Numbered from the stretch's first letter, positions 10,546-21,767 are shown. The stretch: 64,000 nt of DNA from Channallabes apus (GCA_030522415.1 CM060121.1:12039976-12103975); one strand, 5' to 3'. The notes: a model not told the origin generated them from the sequence alone. Program-made: numbers and translations.

Positions 10546-11190
10546 TTTTTCACATATTGATTTGAGGGAATTCATAAAGAAGTAATTAATCCCATAATCA
10601 ATTTTTGTTTAAGGATAGCATTTAAATTATAAGGAAATAATCCCAAATGAATACAAAGGTGACACACACTTAAAGGCCTTGTGATATTTATTCCAAGTTA
10701 TTTGCCCTCACAAGTAGGATTTTGAGCTGATGTATTTTCTCATCACTGAAAACGTCATGTCCACTTTATTTTATAACTTGCACTTTTAGTTTTCCGTTGG
10801 TGTCTTGTAGCTTACAGCGAGTTTTTGTTTTCTTTTCTGCCCATAATATTTTATTTATTTTAACATTCTATTTTTCACTGTGTATTTTAATATCCTATAG
10901 AGACTGGGTAATGTTTTGGCAGCCAAAAGCAATTTAGGGGAGAGGTTTCATGTGCAGTTGATTTATTTGAATAACTTCTATTTTCCATGTTTCATGCATT
11001 TCCCCTCTATTGGATGTTTACAGCTATTATCTGTATAATTGCAACAACAAGTGGGGGATTCTATGACCTTGCTACAATTTTCCAATTAAAAGTGCAGGTA
11101 AATACAGTAAACCTGCTGAATCTGTGCCAGGAAGAATTAAGTTCATTCTAAAGCCAACACTGCCTTAGCAAGGTGTTGTCAGGCGAGGCA
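10546..11190. other. AT-rich non-coding sequence
   Basis: No gene or repeat family was recognised. Confidence 0.5.
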
Positions 11191-11639
11191 GAGAGATGAA
11201 GAGTGTTAGAGGAGCAGGACCCAAGTCCAGATTTACAGCGCCAAAGGGGCGTGGCTCAGGCGCAGTTTTGAACGAGAGAGGTGTGGCACGTCGGTAGTTG
11301 AGCACTTCCGTGTTTCGGGGGAAAATCCTAGTGACATAATCCAGGGCCGGTGCAACAGGGCTAAAAGCCAGTTAAATCACTCAAGGGTGCATGAATCAAG
11401 AAGGGAGCGAGCAGAGATGTTGTCGTGAGCCGGTGCGAGAGTTCAAAGCCATTGAGTCAGTGAGCGATGCAAAAAGGAGAGCGAGCAGAGATGTAAACAA
11501 GAACAGAACCAAGAGGTCAAAACCATTTGGGAGACAAACAGCAAACAAGATCCAAAAACGAGAGCTAGAACAAGTGAGGTCAAGAATGGAAACAACTAAC
11601 ACGAAAAAAGAAACGCAAGAAAACTGGGCTCTGAAGGCA

Positions 11640-12850
11640 CGCAATAATCATAAAGGATTGGTAACCAGGCGCTTGATTTGGGAGACGTGAAAGGTGGGAT
11701 TTATCCGGTGCATAATGGAAGGCATGCGTGACCTGACAGAGCAAGGGTTGATAAACTTGGTGATGGTGAATGGGCCAATGAACCCAGGGGATAGTTTACG
11801 TTAGATGGTTTATATGGGAATGTCTTGAGTGGCAAGCATTACTTTATCGCCAACCTTGTATCTTGGGGCAGCCGAGTGCCATCGATCCGCTTGTTGCTTG
11901 GAGGCTTGTACTGACTTCAAGAGTTGGGATCGAGCTCTCTGCTAGGTCCTTTTTGCAGCGTTGCACAAAACTCCAAAGGGACCGCTACCTCTTCTTCCTG
12001 AGAAGGAAACAGCGGTGGTTGATACTCCAAACAGCACTGAAAAGGAGGTATTCTTGAAGATGATGTGGGAGGGGAGGGCATATTCTACCCATGGGAGCAT
12101 CCTGCTCCATGAAGTCGGATTATGTGACATTCAAGATTCAAAGAACTTTATTAATCCCAGAGGGGAATTGCTTAATCTCTGAGGACATCATGCATCTCAG
12201 ACAGGTCTCCAGTTTCTGGTTTGTTCTCGCTGTCTGTCCATTGGACTGTGGATGGTAACCCGATGACAGGCTACTGTAGGCATAGTGCCGATGAGTCTGC
12301 AAAAGGCCTTACAGAAATGTGCAGAAAACTGGGGTCCCATGTCAAAGACAATGTCAACAGGAAGTCTGTGGAGCCGAAAAACATGGAGGATGAGCAGCTC
12401 AGCAGTATCCTTGGCCGAAGGGAGTTTAGTCAGTTGGACGAAATGGTGAAACGATCAACGATGGTCATAACGCAAGAGTTGCTTTCCAAAGTTGGGAGTC
12501 CTGTAACGAAATAAAGGCCAATGTGAGACCAAGGACGGTGATGGATGGGGAGTGGTTTAAGGAGGAGGTTGGTTGGATGACTTGTTGCTTAAACATGTCA
12601 CGCATGCTCCCATGAATCCTAAAAAATCCTCCCTCATAGTTGCCCACCAGAAGCGTGGCTGGATCAGGTACAAGTTGTGGGCCCCTCCAGGGTGACAGGC
12701 CAGTCTGGAGCAGTGTCCCCATTCATGTACATGTTGGCGAATTGACTCTGGAACAAATAGACAGTTGGAAGGAACGTTGCTTGGACCTGATTCTTGCTCC
12801 AGGGCCCGTCTGACCAGGACTTCAATGTCCTGCTGGGTGGCAGCCACAAG
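11640..12850 (-). pseudogene. Gypsy integrase and C-terminal region, degenerate
   Basis: The minus strand from 12,847 encodes the HH-CC zinc-binding N-terminus (HEWGHCSRLACHPGGAH ... CVTCLSNK). The catalytic core follows (RPWSHIG...FVTGLP near 12,520, then the motif around the second Asp and a [15 protein letters not shown] stretch near 12,230-12,280). The segment at 11,942-12,130 (NPTSWSRMLPWVEYA) and then 'YKVGDKVMLAT'-type text near 11,850 complete the usual C-terminal order. A TACTGTA at 12,272-12,278 breaks the frame just before the SSGYHPQ motif. Confidence 0.85.
12272..12278. other. Excision-type footprint in the Gypsy integrase
   Basis: On the plus strand ggcTACTGTAggc lies just upstream, in minus-strand reading, of the integrase SSGYHPQ motif. 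Discounting 5 bp puts the preceding residues and the motif into one frame. Confidence 0.75.
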
Positions 12851-12979
12851 GTAATGTGGTGGGAGGATGCTTTCAGTAGGGGAACAATTCTGGGGCGAAG
12901 ATAACTCTCAAGAAAGAGCATCTGGCATTGGTGTTCTTAGAACCAGGGTGGTAGGATATGATAAAATTGAACTTGAGAA

Positions 12980-13850
12980 AAATAAGGACCAGCAGACTTT
13001 ATGGGCATTTAACCTTTTGGCTGATTTTATGTATTTAAAGTTTCTGTGGTCAGTCCAAACCAGAAAAGTATGCTGAGCTCAATCCAACCAATGTCTCCAC
13101 TCTTCAAGGGCTAGCTAGCTTGATAGCCAGTAGCTCTTGATCACCAATGTTATAGTTCCTTTCTGCAGGAGTGAGTCGACGAGAGAAAAAGAAACAGGGA
13201 TGTCTTCTCTGAGAAAGGATAGCTCCAGCCCTGGTCTCAGAAGCGTCCACCTGGAGGGAGGGGTCTGGGATGGAAAGGATGGGTGCCAAAGTGAACCTTC
13301 ATTTGAGGTTTGTAAAGGACACTTCTGCCCTTGCATTCCACTGAAAGGGAAGTTTTGGGGAGGTGAGAGCTGTAAGGGGAACAGCCACAGTGCTATAATT
13401 CCTTATGAATCTGCGGTAAAAATTAGCGAATCCTAGGAAGCGTTGGACTTCTCGTCTAGAAGTGGGCGTGGACCAGTCAGTAACTGTCTTGACCTTTGGA
13501 GGGCTCCATCTGGATTCCTGGTGAAACTCACACTTCTCCACCTTGACAAAAAATTGGTTCTCCAGCAGCCTCTGTAATACCTGGCAAACATGGGTAACGT
13601 GTTCATCATGTTCAACGTGAGGGAGTGAGAAAAGATTAAAATGTCATCAAGGTAGACAAACACACACATTCAGAAACTCCTTTAAGACATCATTTATCTG
13701 GGCCCAAAAAGGTACCACCAGATATTTGTAGTGACCAGTAGTAGTGTTAAATGCAGTTTTCCACTCGTCCCCTTCCCTGATCATGACGAGGCATTTCGGA
13801 GGTCCAGTTTAGTAAAGATGCCGTGGTCATGAGGGGAAGGGGATAGCGAT
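12980..13850 (-). pseudogene. Gypsy reverse transcriptase and RNase H, degenerate
   Basis: Starting near 13,850 the minus strand reads [10 protein letters not shown] and then a [15 protein letters not shown] stretch. The catalytic box [10 protein letters not shown] follows, with YLDD at 13,643-13,654. A shifted frame (13,299-13,541) gives [27 protein letters not shown] and the RT-RNase H connection. Further down (13,104-13,289) [17 protein letters not shown] is the RNase H start with its first Asp, followed by [15 protein letters not shown]. The order, spacing and motifs are those of fish chromovirus-type Gypsy pol. Multiple frame breaks make it non-functional. Confidence 0.88.
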
Positions 13851-13860
13851 TTTTAATTGT

Positions 13861-14967
13861 AAACGTGACAGGTGTACCTAACGAAGTGGCTGGTGAGCTT
13901 AGATGGAATGGCAATAAACTTGATTAAACAGTGGTGCTATAAGGTTTTGAACAAAAAACACTTGGGGATTGAGATTTTCCCTGTGGCAGAATGTACTGGA
14001 TAAGTACACATATAACATGTTTTTTTTACGTGTCGATGCACCATCCATATATTTCTGTCCCAATCTTAACACTGAATTCTGTGGTCATAATGCCCATGTG
14101 TTATTTGTTAAAATTTAGCTTGTTGTGATATATTGTGTTCAAAATTAAAATAGCAGAAACAATAGGAAAGTTGTCATTTTTAAATATTGTTTTTGTTATG
14201 TCAGAATCTTGGTCTCTCTTGAATATATCAGGATAATTTCAAATAAATTTAATGATGATTTAAACAAAGTTTTCCAGGCTGTTCAAATCATTATCACTGT
14301 CTTCTCCAGCAACATTTAAAAAAAAATGTATTGATTAATTTTCACTGCTATGATTCTGCTAGTCTGGATTTTTCCCGAATATTTAAAAAAATTTTAGCAG
14401 CCAGCCTGAATGTCAGCAACAGTAGCTCTCTATTCCTTGTTACCATGAGTGCTGTTTTTATTAAGAAACTGAGCTCTGATCTGACCGAGATATCTTTTGG
14501 GGCACCTCTCTCCCTCGAGGGTGGCATAATAGACCTCACCTTTGTTTACTCACGCTGCACGATAGTGGCACCAAACACTCCATTGCTACCGTGTTACCGG
14601 AGGTCAGCTTTTCAGCACCTCTCTTTGCACATAAAATGAAACTCTTTATTTGGGGAGTCTGCTTCTTTAGCTCCAGAGCTGCCAAATAATCACAGATCCA
14701 CTGGCCACTGAAGATTTAGTATTTATTTAAGGGAGGAATAAAAGACAAGTGTTCATGAACAAACTCTGACATAAGGCCACAATTTATAGGTCAGGTAAGC
14801 CATGCAGGGCTGCTTTTAACAAGCCTGACTGACTGATTTGCACCAAAATCATGTGCTGCTTGTATGATTTACAGTATTGACTGAAGCTCAGGGAATTATT
14901 ATAATGCTGCACAAACTGCTATTTTTAAATCTACATGCCGAAACAAACTGCTCTGTGACTGAGCATA
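13861..14967. other. Non-coding stretch, nothing recognised
   Basis: The 102-codon ORF at 14,331-14,639 has no recognisable motif and its opposite strand is also open, so it is not called as a gene. Confidence 0.45.
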
Positions 14968-14983
14968 CATGATGATGATGATG

Positions 14984-15021
<38 letters not shown>
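14968..15021. repeat. Microsatellite (GAT)n/(TTA)n
   Basis: Four to five GAT units pass directly into about fourteen ATT units. Confidence 0.97.
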
Positions 15022-15023
<2 letters not shown>

Positions 15024-15176
15024 TCAGTCTGTCTTTTGGCTGCTTCCTCATCGACGGGTCATCACAGCAGACCATCTGATCCACACGACAATTTGGCACA
15101 GGTTTTACTGTATGCTGGATGCCCTTTCTGACACAACCATCCCATTTTATCCAGGCTTGGGACTGGAACTACACTG
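15022..15176 (+). repeat. Dispersed repeat fragment
   Basis: The text 'tcagtctgtcttttggctgc', 'gggtcatcacagcagaccatctg' and 'ggatgccctttctgacacaacc' is a phrase set commonly dispersed in fish genomes, associated with retroposons. The family is not named with confidence. A TACTGTA at 15,106-15,112 sits where 'ttttacgctggatg'-type text is usual. Confidence 0.6.
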
Positions 15177-15179
15177 TTA

Positions 15180-16205
15180 TAATGTAATATAAAAATATAA
15201 TATAACATAATAATATTACATTACATAAATATAATATTAGATGTGCCCATGACTTGTTCACATGGAATTTAATTGCACACTCAAAAGTGTGTTTTAAGGT
15301 TGATTTATTTTTTTTATTTTTTTTTATGATTTAAAGGCATTTTCATTTAATTTGTTTAATGGGTCCTGTGTGCGAGAGGCTATGGTGCACTGGGTGTTCT
15401 GGTGCCTTTCTGTCAAGTATTGACGGTGTACAATATTGTCTAAATCCAGTGGGTTATGTGAATGCAGTCCAAAGAATGCCAAAGGATGTTACAAAGGTCC
15501 AAAGTAACACATTTTAAATGGAAATGGTGGCCAATGGAAACTTCTTCCATGCTGCAGTGTTCATATTCATTACATTGTAGATGGAAATTGCTTCAGTAGT
15601 TTACATACTGACACTGTTGTATACAGTAGATGTTGTTAGTCTGGAATGTTATATTTAAATGTACATTTGGTGACAAATGAATTTCAAGATATTTTTTTTA
15701 ACAAAACCTTTACAGAACCTTATCACTTTTGAGAATTAAAATTAATAACAAATAAGCCTTCTGCACTTCCCTTAAACATAACAGGCTATTTTAGTCCATA
15801 GTTTGTTGAGCCATAGATTCCACAGAGTTCCATAACATGGCAGGTTTAGCATACAATTTACCTTTCAGACAGAGCCACCATGTAGCCAGCAGACAGTCAA
15901 GAATTTGATATTTTATTGCCCTGGGTCGAAAGGTGTTTTATTGCACCAGTAACACTATCCTGTCCAAACATAACGAAAAGTAAACTTGGATTTCCAAAAC
16001 CCTAGAGGAAGAAAAGGAGAGTATATGAAACATGTAAATGTTTTCCGTTATGTTTTCAATTTTTTAGTTTTTTATTTTCAGAATGGAAGAATGTTTGGGA
16101 TATTTAAAAATAAACTGCACTAGCACCTTGATTATTTTTCTTAAATGCCAGGCCACATATCTGTTGCTCTGTATACCTGCCACTGACATTCTCCCTACAT
16201 AAATT
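15180..16205. other. Non-coding, nothing recognised
   Basis: AT-rich sequence without motifs. Confidence 0.5.
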
Positions 16206-16207
16206 TT

Positions 16208-16530
16208 AGTATCACAATGTGGCAGTTGGTGGCATGGTGGTTCAGTGAGCTGCTTCAGCTTAAAGGTTCCGGGTTTGCTCCTGAGCTCAGGTTACGGTTT
16301 CTGTGCAGTTATGCATATTCTCCTCATGTCAGTGTAGTTTTGCCTAGCATTCTTTAGTTTCCTCTCACCTCCCAAAGACATGTGGTTGTATGTGGCTGAG
16401 CTAGTCTAAATTGCGAATGAGTGTGAGTGTGAGTTTATGCACGTTACCCTACACACCACTGCTCCTGGGATAGCCTCCAGGTCCACCACAAATTTGACCA
16501 GCATAAAGTGTTTACTGCAGATGAATGAAA
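16208..16530 (+). repeat. tRNA-derived SINE, full length, diverged
   Basis: The head 'tggcatggtggttcagtgagctgc' stands where the pol III A-box region lies. 'ggttccgggtttgctcc' stands for the B box. The core 'tttcctctcacctcccaaagacatgtgg' and the L2-like tail 'ctcctgggatagcctccaggtcc' follow, ending in GATGAATGAAATG. Confidence 0.82.
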
Positions 16531-16689
16531 TGTGGCCGTTGCTGTAAATGAATGTGTATACAGTATATAACTCTGACTTTCATAAAATGAATATATTGAC
16601 ACTTTGTACATCAACAAATACCGTTGCAGCCTGGTGTTACATAAAATTGCAGCAAATGGTTCATTATGGTATCACAGGGTTTCAGACTG

Positions 16690-16815
16690 CTAGGAGAGAG
16701 GATTTTGAATCTTATTCAAATCTGTTTTCTCCAGTCACTCCGGGCACCTTCAACAGTCCAAAGACATGTGATGTGTACTGATTGGCATTTCCAAATTGTC
16801 TGTAGTTTATGATTA
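16690..16815 (+). repeat. SINE core fragment
   Basis: 'cactccgggcacc' followed by 'cagtccaaagacatgtgatg' and 'attggcatttccaaattg' is the core of the same SINE family without head or tail. Confidence 0.65.
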
Positions 16816-17059
16816 GGCATACATGATGAAGATGGCGCCGGTGAGGTCGGCTGCCGTCACGACTTTTTTTTTATTTATGATAGAGACACACCTTTTCTAT
16901 TGGTTTACAATGTACTCACTATTCGACATTTTTAAGTCCGGATCCGGGCTGGCCAAGTGAGATCCTGAGGGAGAACAAAGGACGCGATGCAAAGCGGCGG
17001 CCCAGAGGGAAACGAGCAGGTGTCAGGAACAGGCTGAGAGCCCGTGCACACCGCACACC

Positions 17060-17550
17060 TCTGCCTAGCATCCTGATCACCAAAGTTCAGTCACTGGAAA
17101 ACAAACTCGATGACCTCAGGGCCAGGGTAAAGTTGCAGAGAGACATTCGGGACTGCAATCTCCTCTCCTTCACCGAGACATGGCTGAACCCTGTGGTGCC
17201 GGACCACGCCATCCAGACGGCCGAGTACTTCGGTTCACCGCATGGACAGGACACAGGACTCAGGGAAGGCAAAGGGAGGCGGCGTGTGCTTAATGGTGAA
17301 CAGCAGCTGGTGCAACAGCACAAGTGTTGTTCCTCTTTCACGCTCCTGCACATCAAACCTGGAACTACTGTTCATCATGTGCCGTCCTTTTTACCTTCCT
17401 CGGGAGTTCACATCGGTCATAATCAGCGCTGTTTATATCCCGCCTCAAGTGGACACGGACACTGTCTTATGTGAGCTGCATGAGGCACTCACACAGCACC
17501 AGACACAGCACCGGGACGCTGCGACTATAAAGCACCTAGATCCAGTATGA
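17060..17550 (+). pseudogene. LINE endonuclease domain, degenerate
   Basis: The reading shows VQSLENKLDDLRARV, LLSFTETWLNPVVPDHAIQ (catalytic Glu in TETW) and, after a one-base frame shift at about 17,275, GGGVCLMVNSSWC, EFTSVIISAVYIPPQ and ALTQHQTQHRDA. These are the ordered APE-endonuclease blocks of a CR1/Rex-group ORF2. The following SDH block and the RT N-terminus are deleted before 17,700. Confidence 0.85.
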
Positions 17551-17689
17551 CGAACGCGGACATCACTCTGGAAGACGAGCTGAAGACTTTCTATGCTTTC
17601 TTCATGGCTGCAGCTAAAGACAGTAGCAATGCTAATGCTAGCGGCGCTAACGGCTACAGACAGGAAGACATGCAATCTCTCATCTCCGC

Positions 17690-17938
17690 CACACATCACT
17701 CACTCACCTGGACACTCGGAGGGGGAATTATGTTAAAATGCTCTTCATTGACTACAGCTCAGCATTTAATACCACACAGTAATTCCCTCCACACTCACCA
17801 CCAAGCTGGAGCACCTGGGACTCAGCTCATCTCTGTGTCAGTGGATCTCCAACTTCCTAACTGGCAGACCACAGGCAGTAACGATGGGTGGACATGTCTC
17901 AGCCTCCCTCACTCTCAGCACTGGAGCCCCAGGCGGCA
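17690..17938 (+). pseudogene. LINE RT fragment (motif A to motif B)
   Basis: In shifting frames the segment gives KMLFIDYSSAFNTI with the motif A Asp, LGLSSSLCQWISNFLTGRPQ and then STGAPGG near the start of motif B. It stops abruptly at the DIRS-like terminus, so the catalytic second half of the RT is not present on this side. Confidence 0.82.
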
Positions 17939-18092
17939 ACGCTATGGGAACCATTTGTCCTGTTGCCGGTTGTGAAGCATGTGTGCAAACACGCCAAATT
18001 TTTTGGCTATATATAACCTCGGTCAGGTGATGTCATCTGATTAGATGCAGCCGCAGGTTATAAATACTAGTGAGCCAGCGACAAACCTCAGA
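17939..18092 (+). repeat. Left inverted terminal repeat of the DIRS-like element
   Basis: Motifs 'gctatgggaaccatttgtcc', 'cacgccaaattttttggc', 'tatataacctcggtcagg' and 'aggttataaatactagtgag' recur inverted at 24,206-24,361. TATA-like words lie inside the repeat. Confidence 0.92.
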
Positions 18093-18149
18093 TTAATTTG
18101 TCTGGACGGACGTCTGGTCACGTGGTAGTGCGGCATTAGGACGCAGCAT

Positions 18150-19800
18150 CTCGTTCCCGCCTTTTCAGGGAACAGGGTTACAGCACAGTAACCCGAGATG
18201 TTCCCTTTCAAAGGCTTTCTCTCGATGCTGCGTGAAAACGCTATGGGAACGAGAATACCAACGCCACCGCACTACAAGTGTCTGGACAGTAAGGTTGTGT
18301 AGCGTGTGCGCACAAAGCCGAGAAGGTCTCAGAACTATGCCTGGGCAGCTAACTCGGGGACCGTGAGCCCGGAGTAGCATGAACATCCAGATTGTAAATG
18401 TAAGAAATGTGTGCGGGGAGGACCAACCCTTCGCGCCACACAATTGCTGCAGGGGATACCTCCTGCTGGTGCAGACAGGGATGATCACCCTGGTTGGGTA
18501 AGCCCTGCTTCCCAGAGGCGGAGTGAGCCCACGTGCCTCATTGGAGAGGGCAATATGCATCTCTCACCCAGTATAGTGGCGCTCTGACTTACGCCACTGG
18601 CTGGAGCGGTGGACGTAAATCTGAAGAGCACGTACTGGACAGTAAGTGAAGTTTCTCTTGCTCCGACGCTGAAAAAGGTGGAGGACAGAAGGCTTCAAAC
18701 AATGCTTTTACTGTAGGTGCATCCTGCAGAAACTCCAGCACTGAAGCAATCCGGCAGTGGACTGGGTCTACCTGCTTAGCAATACTTGCTGCAGGGGAAT
18801 ACCCCTTGCTAGTGCAATGGATGAGGCGATCCCCTGGTTGAATGAGCCCCGATTCCTAGAGGCGAAGTGAGCCCACGCGCCTTATAGGAGAGGGCAAAGC
18901 ATCTCTCGCCCAGTATAATGGCGCTCTGACTTACGCCACTAGCTGATGCGGTGGACGTAAATCTGAAGAGCACATGCTGGACAGTAAGTGAAGTTTCTCC
19001 TGCTCCGAAGCTGTAAAAGGCGGAGGACAGAAGGCTTCAAACAATGCAGTTAAGTACATCCTGAGGGTACTAGGGCACAAGCCCAAGGACAAGCTTTTCC
19101 TGCAGAAGCTCCGGCACTGAAACATTTCGACAGTGGACTGGGTCTACCTGCTTGGCACACACTTGTTGCAGGGGAATACCTCTTGCTAATCCAATAGCTG
19201 AGGCGATCCCCTGGTTGAATGAGCCCTGATTCCTAGAGGCGAAGTGAGCCCACGCGCCTCATAGGAGAGGGCAATAGCATCTCTCATCCAGAACATGTAG
19301 AAGCTGCTCTGACCTACCCCACTAGCTGATGCGGTGGACGTAGATCTGAAGAGCACAAGCTGGATACAGCAAGTGAAGTCTCTCCTGCTCCGAAGCTGTA
19401 AGTGCGGAGGACAGAAGGCTACAAAAGCAATAGGGTGCCTGTTGGGTTTATAGAGCTTTCGGAAGATAGTTGAGAGAGGATGCAGTTACGTACGTCCTGA
19501 GAGTACTAGGGCACAAATCCGAGGACGGAACCTCCAGCACTGAAACAATTCGGCAGTGGACTGGGTTTACCTGCTTAGCAGACACTTGCTGCAGGGGAAT
19601 ACCTCTTGCTAGTGCAATGGATGAGGCTTGGTTGAAAGAGCCCTGATTCCTAGAGGCGAAGTGAGCCCATGCGCCTCATAGGAGAGGGCAATAGCATCTC
19701 TCATCCAAAACATGTACAGTAGAAGCTGCTCTGACCTACGCCACTAGCTGATGTGGTGGACGTAAATCTGAAGAGCAGTAAAAGGCGAAGCATATGAAAT
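18150..19800 (-). pseudogene. Tandemly amplified tyrosine recombinase segments
   Basis: Four tandem units of roughly 340-420 bp (about 18,440-18,780, 18,781-19,160, 19,161-19,580 and 19,581-19,800) each encode on the minus strand the same fragments of a DIRS tyrosine recombinase. These are an N-terminal VLEFLQ-type helix, CPVRALQIYVH, and the LSYEARGLTSPLGIRAHSTRG block with the catalytic Arg. Only the unit nearest the left terminus continues into GWSSPHTF and a FYNLDV motif carrying the catalytic Tyr (codon at 18,394-18,396), and that runs in a shifted frame. The middle of the recombinase is deleted in every unit. In the family the enzyme integrates circular cDNA. None of these units could do so. 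Confidence 0.82.
19715..19721. other. Excision-type footprint TACAGTA in a tandem unit
   Basis: The neighbouring unit reads catgTAgaagctgctctgacc at 19,285, whereas this unit reads catgTACAGTAgaagctgctctgacc. The two differ by a clean 5-bp insertion. Confidence 0.85.
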
Positions 19801-19924
19801 CTCTCCCTGACTATTTAGGAGTGGGGTTTCCATTCCCCGTGTGTCAGAGATAGACTGGACAGTACTACTGCTCCCGCATCCATGCTGGAATGTAAATCGC
19901 CCCGAGGGACAGGAACCTGGTGCA

Positions 19925-20190
19925 CTAGCTATTAGCGGTGCGAGCACAGTCCGCCCTGGCAATAATATATGAGACTGCCATAGTGTTGTCCACCCGCACT
20001 AGGACATGGCAGCCTCTAAACTGCTGGAGGAAGTGCTTTAGGGCCAGAAATAGAGCCATCATCTCGAGGCAATTGATGTGCCGTGCGAGAAGATGGCCTT
20101 TCCAGCTCCCTTGAGCTGGACGGTCATCTGAGACCGCACCCCAGCCTGTGAGGGAAGCATCTGTCGTTAGCCTCAGCGACGACAAGATGA
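19925..20190 (-). pseudogene. DIRS RNase H domain
   Basis: The minus-strand ORF from 20,185 reads LTTDASLTGWGAV with the first acidic residue, then HINCLEMMALFLALKHF with the Glu, and VLVRVDNTMAVSYI with the next Asp. These are the RNase H blocks typical of DIRS1-like pol, which removes RNA from RNA/DNA hybrids during replication. The reading is lost after VSYI, before the final block. It lies directly downstream of the RT and upstream of the recombinase array, as expected. Confidence 0.88.
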
Positions 20191-20960
20191 ACTTAGAGTG
20201 GGACCCAGAGTAGAGACCGGGCTCTGAACCACATAGAAAGGGTACGAAGCAACTGGCGCGTAACCCTTATTGGGGATTGGCCCTAGTGAAATCCCCTGGT
20301 TCTTAGCCACAACTTGGAATGCTCTCATGTGCTGAAGGCCCAAAGGTGTCACCATGGATACAGCTGCCATGAGAGCTAGGATGTCTGAAAGTGATGGTCA
20401 CTTTCTGGTCTAGCTTGTTTTCCTTGAGGGTGTTGAGAATGGGTTCGACACGAGCGGGAGACAGCTGTGCCCGCTTACCATCGAATCCCATATGGCACCC
20501 AATGTGTTGTCCTCTGAACAGGAAAGAGCACGCTTTCGTGGCGTTGGGTCTCAATCCTGAGAACAGAGATGAGCTAGGATGACATGCTGATGTCGAAGCA
20601 CTAGCTACCGGATGCCCTGGGACTCCCGTAAGAGCCAGGGCTAAATCCATGCATTTTGTATATGTGCAGGTGAGCTAGACCAATGGAAGGACCCGATACT
20701 GGTAAGCTTCGCCCTCGAACGCGAAGCTCAGGATCTTCCTGTGTTGTGGCAATGTTTCTGTATGAAAGTAAGCGTCCTTAAAACCCTAAACCTTGGGTTT
20801 GAGAGCAATCACTTTGACAGTCAACATTTGAACTGTATTTATTGATTTTCAGATAGCGGAAGAGCCCGCAAAATCAGAAAAAATTGGACGCAGCCCCCGT
20901 TCCTCTTGGGAACCAAGAATACCGACTGTAGTAGCCTGACTCACTGTCTGGTGGGGGACC
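20190..20960 (-). pseudogene. DIRS reverse transcriptase, degenerate
   Basis: From about 20,960 downward the minus strand gives SVFLVPKRNGG (fingers), a KDAYFH-like stretch around the motif A Asp with LPQHRKILSFAFEG, and YQYRVLPL. The catalytic YxDD region is replaced by unrelated text between about 20,560 and 20,640. The thumb follows (KRAQLSPARVEPILNTL, then LMAAVSMVTPLGLQHMRAFQ). The motif wording is that of DIRS1-like rather than Gypsy RT. Several frame shifts are present and the element is inactive. Confidence 0.82.
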
Positions 20961-21386
20961 ATGTTCCATGGCCCCCTTCCCCAGCAGCTTTGTCAGCAGA
21001 TGTGCACTTTCCCGTTTCATGGAAGTGGAGACCACGCCATTGAAAACACAGAGGGTGAAGTGAGAACTGAATCCTGTAGTTTCTTTCTACAGTGCTTAGT
21101 ACCCAAGGAGATATACTTTTCAGAAAAGGGCAAAAGTTTCGGCGGCTTGGTTAAACGGGGGGGATGTTAGATGTTCGGCATCCTGAAACATGGCAGGAAA
21201 AAAACGAAGAACTAACAGCCTATTGGAGACTGGTGTTGCCTGAAACACCAGTGGTGGCGGAGCAAGAACACCGACCTCCTGGAGGTGCCAGGGAGAACAC
21301 TTCATTCGTTTGAAAGGAATTCTGGGTGCCTCTCCCTATTGGGGGGGCCACCCCCATTTATTTTATTTTATTTATTTATATAAATA
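20961..21386 (-). other. DIRS-like interior between RT and the Tc1 insertion
   Basis: The stretch lies inside the DIRS-like element and probably represents decayed gag-pol junction sequence. No domain is readable. Plus-strand ORFs here are shadows. Confidence 0.5.
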
Positions 21387-21388
21387 TA

Positions 21389-21600
21389 CAGTGGTGTGAA
21401 AAACTATTTGCCCCCTTCCTGATTTCTTATTCTTTTGCATGTTTGTCACACTTAAATGTTTCTGCTCATCAAAAACCGTTAACTATTAGTCAAAGATAAC
21501 ATAATTGAACACAAAATGCAGTTTTTAAATGAAGGTTTACGTTATTAAGGGAGAAATAAAAATCCAAATCTACATGGCCCTGTGTGAAAAAGTGATTGCC
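21389..21600 (+). repeat. 5' inverted terminal region of Tc1 copy C
   Basis: The region is inverted relative to 22,790-22,999. Shared blocks include the outer CAGTGGTGTGAAAAACTATT, 'gactaatagtta'/'taactattagtc', and an inner 'catggccctgtgtgaaaaag'. The transposase binds such repeats in the family. Confidence 0.9.
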
Positions 21601-21767
21601 CCCCTTGTTAAAAAATAACTTAACTGTGGTTTATCACACCTGAGTTAAATTTCTGTAGTCACCCCCAGGCCTGATTACTGCCACACCTGTTTCAATCAAG
21701 AAATCACTTAAATAGAAGCTACCTGACACAGAGAAGTAGACCAAAAGCACCTCAAAAGCTAGACATC

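Larger units (their letters stand above)
11200..13860 (-). mobile_element. Truncated Gypsy LTR retrotransposon (pol to 3' end)
   Basis: Read on the minus strand from 13,860 downward, the element shows RT, RNase H, the integrase zinc finger, the integrase core and a C-terminal region, in Gypsy order. After about 11,640 the sequence resembles a degraded LTR or 3' UTR (repeated 'gttccatt', 'ctcgtttttggatcttgtttgc'-type text). Gag, protease and the 5' LTR are not seen, so the copy is 5'-truncated. No matching LTR pair was found. A short dispersed repeat ('attcaagattcaaagaactttattaatcccagagg') at about 12,130-12,172 interrupts the integrase. Confidence 0.85.

Noticed and set aside
11391..11690. 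99-codon plus-strand ORF
   Set aside because: It lies antisense to the LTR-like end of the minus-strand Gypsy, is Lys/Arg-rich by composition and shows no motif.
18440..19800. CRISPR-like or satellite array
   Set aside because: The units are about 340-420 bp, diverged, and encode recombinase fragments on the minus strand. There are no short direct repeats with unique spacers.
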